NCBI GenBank assembly: GCA_026410415.1
Contig: JAPMLR010000001.1
Coordinates: forward strand, 744,001 to 808,000
From: Denitratimonas yunnanensis (SeqCode)
Lineage (GTDB): Bacteria; Pseudomonadota; Gammaproteobacteria; Xanthomonadales; Xanthomonadaceae
Length of the DNA: 64,000 bases
Direction: 5' to 3'
Under the pieces are notes generated by a model. That model was given only the letters and a program-made list of their open reading frames with translations. It did not search any database and was not told the DNA's origin. The position numbers and the translations under genes were made by a program. Shown piece after piece: positions 60,755 to 64,000 of the stretch (its first letter is position 1; each line of letters begins with the position of its first letter).

Positions 60755-61854
60755 TGCCCACGCATCCTGCGACGGTAATCGGCCACGGCCCGGTTGTGCT
60801 CTTCCAGCGTGCGCGAGAACACATGCCCACCCGAGCCATGTGCCACGAAGTACAGCGAATCGCCCGGTGCGGGATTCAACGCGGCCTGGATCGCGGCGCG
60901 CCCCGGCAGCGCGATGGGTGTCGGCGGCAAACCGAACCGCGTGTACGTGTTGTGCGGTGTGTCCGCCTCCAGATGCCGACGCAGCAGCGGGCCGGAAAAC
61001 TCGGGGCCCATGCCATAGATCACCGTGGGATCGGTCTGCAGTTTCATGCCCAGACGCAAGCGCCGCACGAACACACCAGCGACTTCGCCGCGCTCTTCCG
61101 GCAAGCCGGTTTCCTTCTCGACGATGGACGCCAACACCAGCGCCTCGTACGGCGAGGCCAGCGGCACATCCGCAGACTTGGCCGACCAGGCGCCATCCAT
61201 CGCTTTTACCAGAGCGGCATGGGCACGCTGGAGCAACTGCGCATCGGTCGTTCCCCGGGTGAAGTGATAGGTCTCCGGCAAAAACAGCCCCTCCGGAGAC
61301 TGTCCGACAGCCGCCGATGCCAGTGGCGACGCGACGCCCAGCCGCGCCAGCAATGCCTCCTGCGGCACGCCACCCAATGTCTGCACCAACACAGGATCCG
61401 CCGCCAAGGCGACCCGCAGCTCGTGCACCGTCCAGCCTTCCACCATCGTGAAGCGGTACTGGATCACCTGCCCACGCGCGAATTTCTCCAGCAGGCTCAC
61501 CGGCGTCAGGCCCGGCTCGATGGCGTATTCGCCCGCCTGTATGCGTGCCTTGCGCTCCCAACCCAGCGCGCGCCAGTACACCTCGTGCACGCCGCCATCC
61601 ACGCCCAAGGCCTGCAGTTGAGCCACCACCCCACGAAACGACGTACCGCGCGAAATCTCGATGACCCGCGACTCGCCCGGGCCCATCAACGGCGCCTGCA
61701 AGAACCGTTGGTAGTCCTGCCAAAGCCACAGGCCGGCGGCAACGGCGGCCGCCACACACAGCAACACGAACAGGAAAAACCCGCGCCAGAAGCCCCTTTG
61801 ACGGAAGGGCGGCGCGGCCGGCATGAAGGACGAAATCGAAGATCGGACAGTCAT
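60751..61854 (-). CDS. mltG: Endolytic murein transglycosylase
   Basis: MltG cuts nascent glycan strands and sets their length. ATG 61854 gives 367 residues; ATG 61824 is an alternative. A short cytoplasmic tail and a membrane helix (GFWRGFFLFVLLCVAAAVAA) precede a LysM-like domain (ESRVIEISRGTSFRGVVAQL) and the YceG/MltG catalytic domain. The catalytic Glu is in LASIVEKETGLPEER, with LQTDPTVIYG and NTYTRFGLPPTPIALPG after it. pabC, the common upstream neighbour, is not here; the upstream region is non-coding up to the tRNA. Confidence 0.94.
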   Translation of the reverse strand: MTVRSSISSFMPAAPPFRQRGFWRGFFLFVLLCVAAAVAAGLWLWQDYQRFLQAPLMGPGESRVIEISRGTSFRGVVAQLQALGVDGGVHEVYWRALGWERKARIQAGEYAIEPGLTPVSLLEKFARGQVIQYRFTMVEGWTVHELRVALAADPVLVQTLGGVPQEALLARLGVASPLASAAVGQSPEGLFLPETYHFTRGTTDAQLLQRAHAALVKAMDGAWSAKSADVPLASPYEALVLASIVEKETGLPEERGEVAGVFVRRLRLGMKLQTDPTVIYGMGPEFSGPLLRRHLEADTPHNTYTRFGLPPTPIALPGRAAIQAALNPAPGDSLYFVAHGSGGHVFSRTLEEHNRAVADYRRRMRGQ

Positions 61855-62343
61855 CGCTACAGGATACCGGAGCCGCACCGATGACACGGCGATCCGCGAC
61901 GTATCGACAGTGGTGTGAAACTCCGTTCACCCGTTCTGCTGTTGCACCGCCTCACTCATGCAGGCGTATCGGTCCCCGAGTTGACCAAGCCGATAACAAA
62001 AAACCGCCGGGTGCGGTTTTTGACATCGCGCAGCGATGGCCCGGAGGGTCGTCGCCATGGATGGCAGGCCACCCTGCTGATCCTACGTGATCGTTTGAAC
62101 GTCTGGCCCTGCTTCGTGGGTGAGCAGGGCTTTCGAGCGGCATCCCGCGAGCCTGCGAACGTCGCCCGCATGCAAGCGGGCTGGCCGGAATGATGGCTCG
62201 GGCCAAGTCCACTGCAAAGCCGAATACACGAATGCAACCGCTCCCGTTTGCCGGAGTTGAAGCAACGGCTGCCGGCGCAGCACGTGCGCCACGTATGGGC
62301 GTGGCAACAAAACGGATCGCGCCGATGCGGCAGGGCGGAATCC
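61855..62343. other. Non-coding stretch between mltG and tRNA-Thr
   Basis: About 490 bases without a credible gene. It must hold the mltG promoter near its left end. It also contains an intrinsic terminator (61999-62021) that belongs to no annotated gene, and two further hairpins: GCCCTGCT at 62106-62113 with 62123-62130, and GCCCGC at 62164-62169 with 62176-62181. The combination suggests a minus-strand small RNA between the tRNA terminator and 61999, but this is unproven. Confidence 0.4.
61999..62021. terminator. Orphan bidirectional intrinsic terminator
   Basis: A 9-bp stem AAAAACCGC/GCGGTTTTT (61999-62007 with 62013-62021) closes a 5-base loop, with A- and T-runs on the two sides, so it can stop transcription in either direction. 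Nothing annotated ends here: mltG starts to the left and reads away from it, and the tRNA to the right has its own terminator. Confidence 0.75.
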
Positions 62344-62371
62344 AAAAAAAAGCCCATGAAATTCATGGGCT
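62344..62371 (-). terminator. Intrinsic terminator of tRNA-Thr
   Basis: On the minus strand AGCCCATGAA/TTCATGGGCT form a near-perfect dyad (62351-62371), followed by eight T (complement of 62344-62351). It starts 7 bases after the tRNA 3' CCA. Confidence 0.85.
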
Positions 62372-62377
62372 TGAATA

Positions 62378-62453
62378 TGGTGCCGGAAATAGGAATCGAA
62401 CCTACGACCTACGCATTACGAATGCGCCGCTCTACCAACTGAGCTATTCCGGC
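62378..62453 (-). tRNA. tRNA-Thr (anticodon CGT)
   Basis: The 76-base cloverleaf reads on the minus strand. The acceptor stem is GCCGGAA with TTCCGGC, the D-arm GCTCAGTTGGTAGAGC, the anticodon arm GCGCA-TTCGTAA-TGCGT, and the T-arm GTAGG-TTCGATT-CCTAT. The discriminator is A and CCA is encoded. Loop position 34-36 is CGT, which reads ACG codons for threonine. It is followed directly by an intrinsic terminator, so it is a single-gene transcript or the end of one. Confidence 0.95.
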
Positions 62454-62488
62454 GAAGCCGCGTATTGTAGGGTCGCCTTCCGGGCCGG

Positions 62489-63439
62489 TCAATCGACCAG
62501 TGTGAGGCGCAGCTCCTTGGGCAGGGCGAAGACCATGCTTTCCGGTTCTCCGGACAACTCCTGCACGCTGGCGGAGCCCAGGGTGTTGAGGCGTTCGAGG
62601 ACGCCCTGCACCAGCACGTCGGGCGCGGAGGCGCCGGCGGTCACGCCAATCCGCTGCTTGCCGGAGAGCCAGGCCGGATCGATGTCGTCCGCGCCGTCGA
62701 TCAGGTAGGACTCCACCCCGTCGCGCTGCGCCAGTTCGCGCAGTCGGTTGGAGTTGGAGCTGTTGGCCGAGCCCACGACCAGCACGAGATCGCATCGCTG
62801 CGCCAGTTCGCGCACGGCATCCTGACGGTTCTGCGTGGCGTAGCAGATGTCGTCGTGGCGCGGGCCCTGGATCGCGGGGAAGCGCTCGCGCAATGCCGCG
62901 ATGACGGCACGGGTGTCGTCCACGGACAGCGTGGTCTGGGTGGTGTAGGCCACATTTTCCGGCTGGCCGAGTTCGAGCGTGCCGACGTCGTCCACGTTCT
63001 CCACGAGGTGGATCGCGCCGCCACCGGCATCGCGCCGCCACTGGCCCATCGTGCCTTCCACTTCGGGATGGCCGGCGTGCCCGATCAGGACCACGTCGCG
63101 GCCCGCGCGGCAGTGGCGCAACACTTCCATGTGGACCTTGGTGACCAGTGGGCAGGTCGCATCGAACACTTTCAGGCCACGTTGCTCGGCCTCGATGCGC
63201 ACCGCCTGAGAGACGCCGTGCGCGCTGAAGATCACCGTGGCGCCATCCGGCACTTCGTCCAGTTCTTCGACGAACACCGCGCCGCGCTGGCGCAGATCAT
63301 CCACGACGAAACGGTTGTGCACGACTTCATGCCGCACGTAGATGGGGGCGCCGAAGTTCTCGATGGCGCGTTTCACGATCTCGATGGCGCGATCGACGCC
63401 GGCACAGAAACCGCGGGGATTGGCGAGCAGGACGTCCAT
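62489..63439 (-). CDS. ispH: 4-hydroxy-3-methylbut-2-enyl diphosphate reductase
   Basis: IspH (LytB) carries out the last step of the MEP isoprenoid pathway, giving IPP and DMAPP, with a [4Fe-4S] cluster. The start at 63439 ([20 protein letters not shown]) gives 316 residues. The three cluster Cys are in GFCAG, DATCPLV and [10 protein letters not shown]. The catalytic Glu and substrate-binding segments ([30 protein letters not shown]) are intact. It lies 7 bases after the lspA stop, the common lspA-ispH pairing; tRNA-Thr follows. Confidence 0.97.
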   Translation of the reverse strand: MDVLLANPRGFCAGVDRAIEIVKRAIENFGAPIYVRHEVVHNRFVVDDLRQRGAVFVEELDEVPDGATVIFSAHGVSQAVRIEAEQRGLKVFDATCPLVTKVHMEVLRHCRAGRDVVLIGHAGHPEVEGTMGQWRRDAGGGAIHLVENVDDVGTLELGQPENVAYTTQTTLSVDDTRAVIAALRERFPAIQGPRHDDICYATQNRQDAVRELAQRCDLVLVVGSANSSNSNRLRELAQRDGVESYLIDGADDIDPAWLSGKQRIGVTAGASAPDVLVQGVLERLNTLGSASVQELSGEPESMVFALPKELRLTLVD

Positions 63440-63446
63440 GCGGCGA

Positions 63447-63998
63447 TTATCCCCTGCCCACGCCGGAACGCGACCCGAACAATCCGGCCAGCGCGATGCC
63501 GATGGCGCCGACCACGATGGCCGAGTCGGCGATGTTGAAGGCCGGCCAGTGGCGCGCGCCCAGATAGACGTCGATGAAATCGACGACATGGCCGTGGATC
63601 AGGCGGTCGATCAGATTGCCGATGGCGCCGCCGATCACCAGCGCGTAAGGCGCGGCCTGACGCCAATCCCCGCGAGGCAGCCTGGTCAGCCAAAACGCCA
63701 GCAGGCCGCTGATGCCCACCGCCAGCACGCTGAAAAACCAGCGCTGCCAGCCGGAGGCATCGGACAGGAAGCTGAAGGCCGCGCCGGGGTTGTAGACCAG
63801 GGTCCAGTTCAACAGGCCGTCGATCACCGGCACCGGTTGGTGCAGCACGAGATGCTTGAGCGCCAGCACCTTGGTCCACGCATCGAGCGAGAGGATCAGG
63901 CCCGACAGCGCCAGCCACGGCAGCGCGTTCGGCCCGGAGACGGACGGGGAAACATTCACGTCAGAAATGGCGGCGATCCTCTCCGGTTCCATCGACAT
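63447..63998 (-). CDS. lspA: Lipoprotein signal peptidase (signal peptidase II)
   Basis: LspA cleaves the signal peptide of diacylated prolipoproteins in the inner membrane, which the many lipoproteins in this window need. The 183 residues have four membrane helices and the catalytic Asp pair in [19 protein letters not shown] and AFNIADSAI, together with [17 protein letters not shown]. The first ATG is 2 bases from the window edge; ATG 63992 is also in frame, so the exact start and the upstream neighbour (usually ileS) cannot be judged. Conserved sequence starts at about [10 protein letters not shown]. Confidence 0.94.
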   Translation of the reverse strand: MSMEPERIAAISDVNVSPSVSGPNALPWLALSGLILSLDAWTKVLALKHLVLHQPVPVIDGLLNWTLVYNPGAAFSFLSDASGWQRWFFSVLAVGISGLLAFWLTRLPRGDWRQAAPYALVIGGAIGNLIDRLIHGHVVDFIDVYLGARHWPAFNIADSAIVVGAIGIALAGLFGSRSGVGRG

Positions 63999-64000
63999 TC

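Noticed and set aside
60128..61930. A 600-residue reading that extends thymidylate kinase upstream
   Set aside because: The extra 390 residues are an off-frame reading of mltG; the canonical kinase start at 60754 overlaps the mltG stop in the usual coupled way.

Overview
The window reads as a chromosomal segment of a high-GC gammaproteobacterium of the order Lysobacterales (Xanthomonadales). The reasons are gene order rather than any rRNA: fimV-truA-trpF, a PilZ protein next to a lolC-lolD-comEC run and close to mltG-tmk-holB, lspA-ispH, Oar-like TonB receptors with a carboxypeptidase-regulatory N-domain, and many short palindromic interspersed repeats. Most genes are complete; only the left edge cuts a gene (an FAD oxidase), and the lspA start lies 2 bases from the right edge.

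Layout. 0-4.4 kb: partial FAD-dependent oxidase, a membrane-anchored hypothetical, and a CadC-like winged-helix/TPR regulator. 4.7-11.8 kb: a translationally coupled run of secreted proteins, three of them about 590-residue paralogs that end in an S74-type self-cleaving chaperone domain and carry YadA-like head repeats. Palindromic repeats have landed in the 5' ends of two of these genes. 12-28 kb: housekeeping genes (serA, ppnN, trpF, truA, fimV, asd, aroC, prmB, a Rieske protein, rsmI, slyD, an NlpC/P60 lipoprotein, a DUF3667-like protein, a UMF1-type transporter), then rhlE.

30.2-48.5 kb is a large catabolic island built around a divergent control region at 42.84-43.02 kb. To the right: an NlpC/P60 endopeptidase with SH3-type domains, an L-Ala-D/L-Glu-type dipeptide epimerase, an RpiR/MurR-type regulator, an L,D-transpeptidase-fold lipoprotein and a dicarboxylate/amino-acid symporter. 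To the left: a transglutaminase-like lipoprotein coupled to a TonB receptor, lysA, a dipeptidase/serine-hydrolase fusion, a D-amino-acid dehydrogenase-type flavoprotein, a 4-hydroxyproline epimerase-type enzyme and a semialdehyde dehydrogenase. I read this as uptake and breakdown of murein peptides (D-Glu, meso-DAP, D-Ala) joined to a D-amino-acid/hydroxyproline module.

48.6-50.6 kb holds the most striking small system: a three-gene RiPP metallophore cluster of the HvfABC/bufferin type. The precursor has two triplets of the EGKCG motif separated by a His-rich linker, followed by a DUF692 multinuclear iron enzyme (HvfB/BufB) and a DUF2063 partner (HvfC/BufC). 50.7-56.9 kb: a small protein with an IPTL-like C-terminal sorting signal, rnt, comEC, lolD, lolC/E, a YgfX-like protein and pilZ. 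57.1-59.1 kb: a large secreted protein gene on the opposite strand, splitting pilZ from holB-tmk-mltG (59.2-61.9 kb). The window closes with an intergenic stretch holding an orphan terminator, tRNA-Thr(CGT), ispH and lspA.
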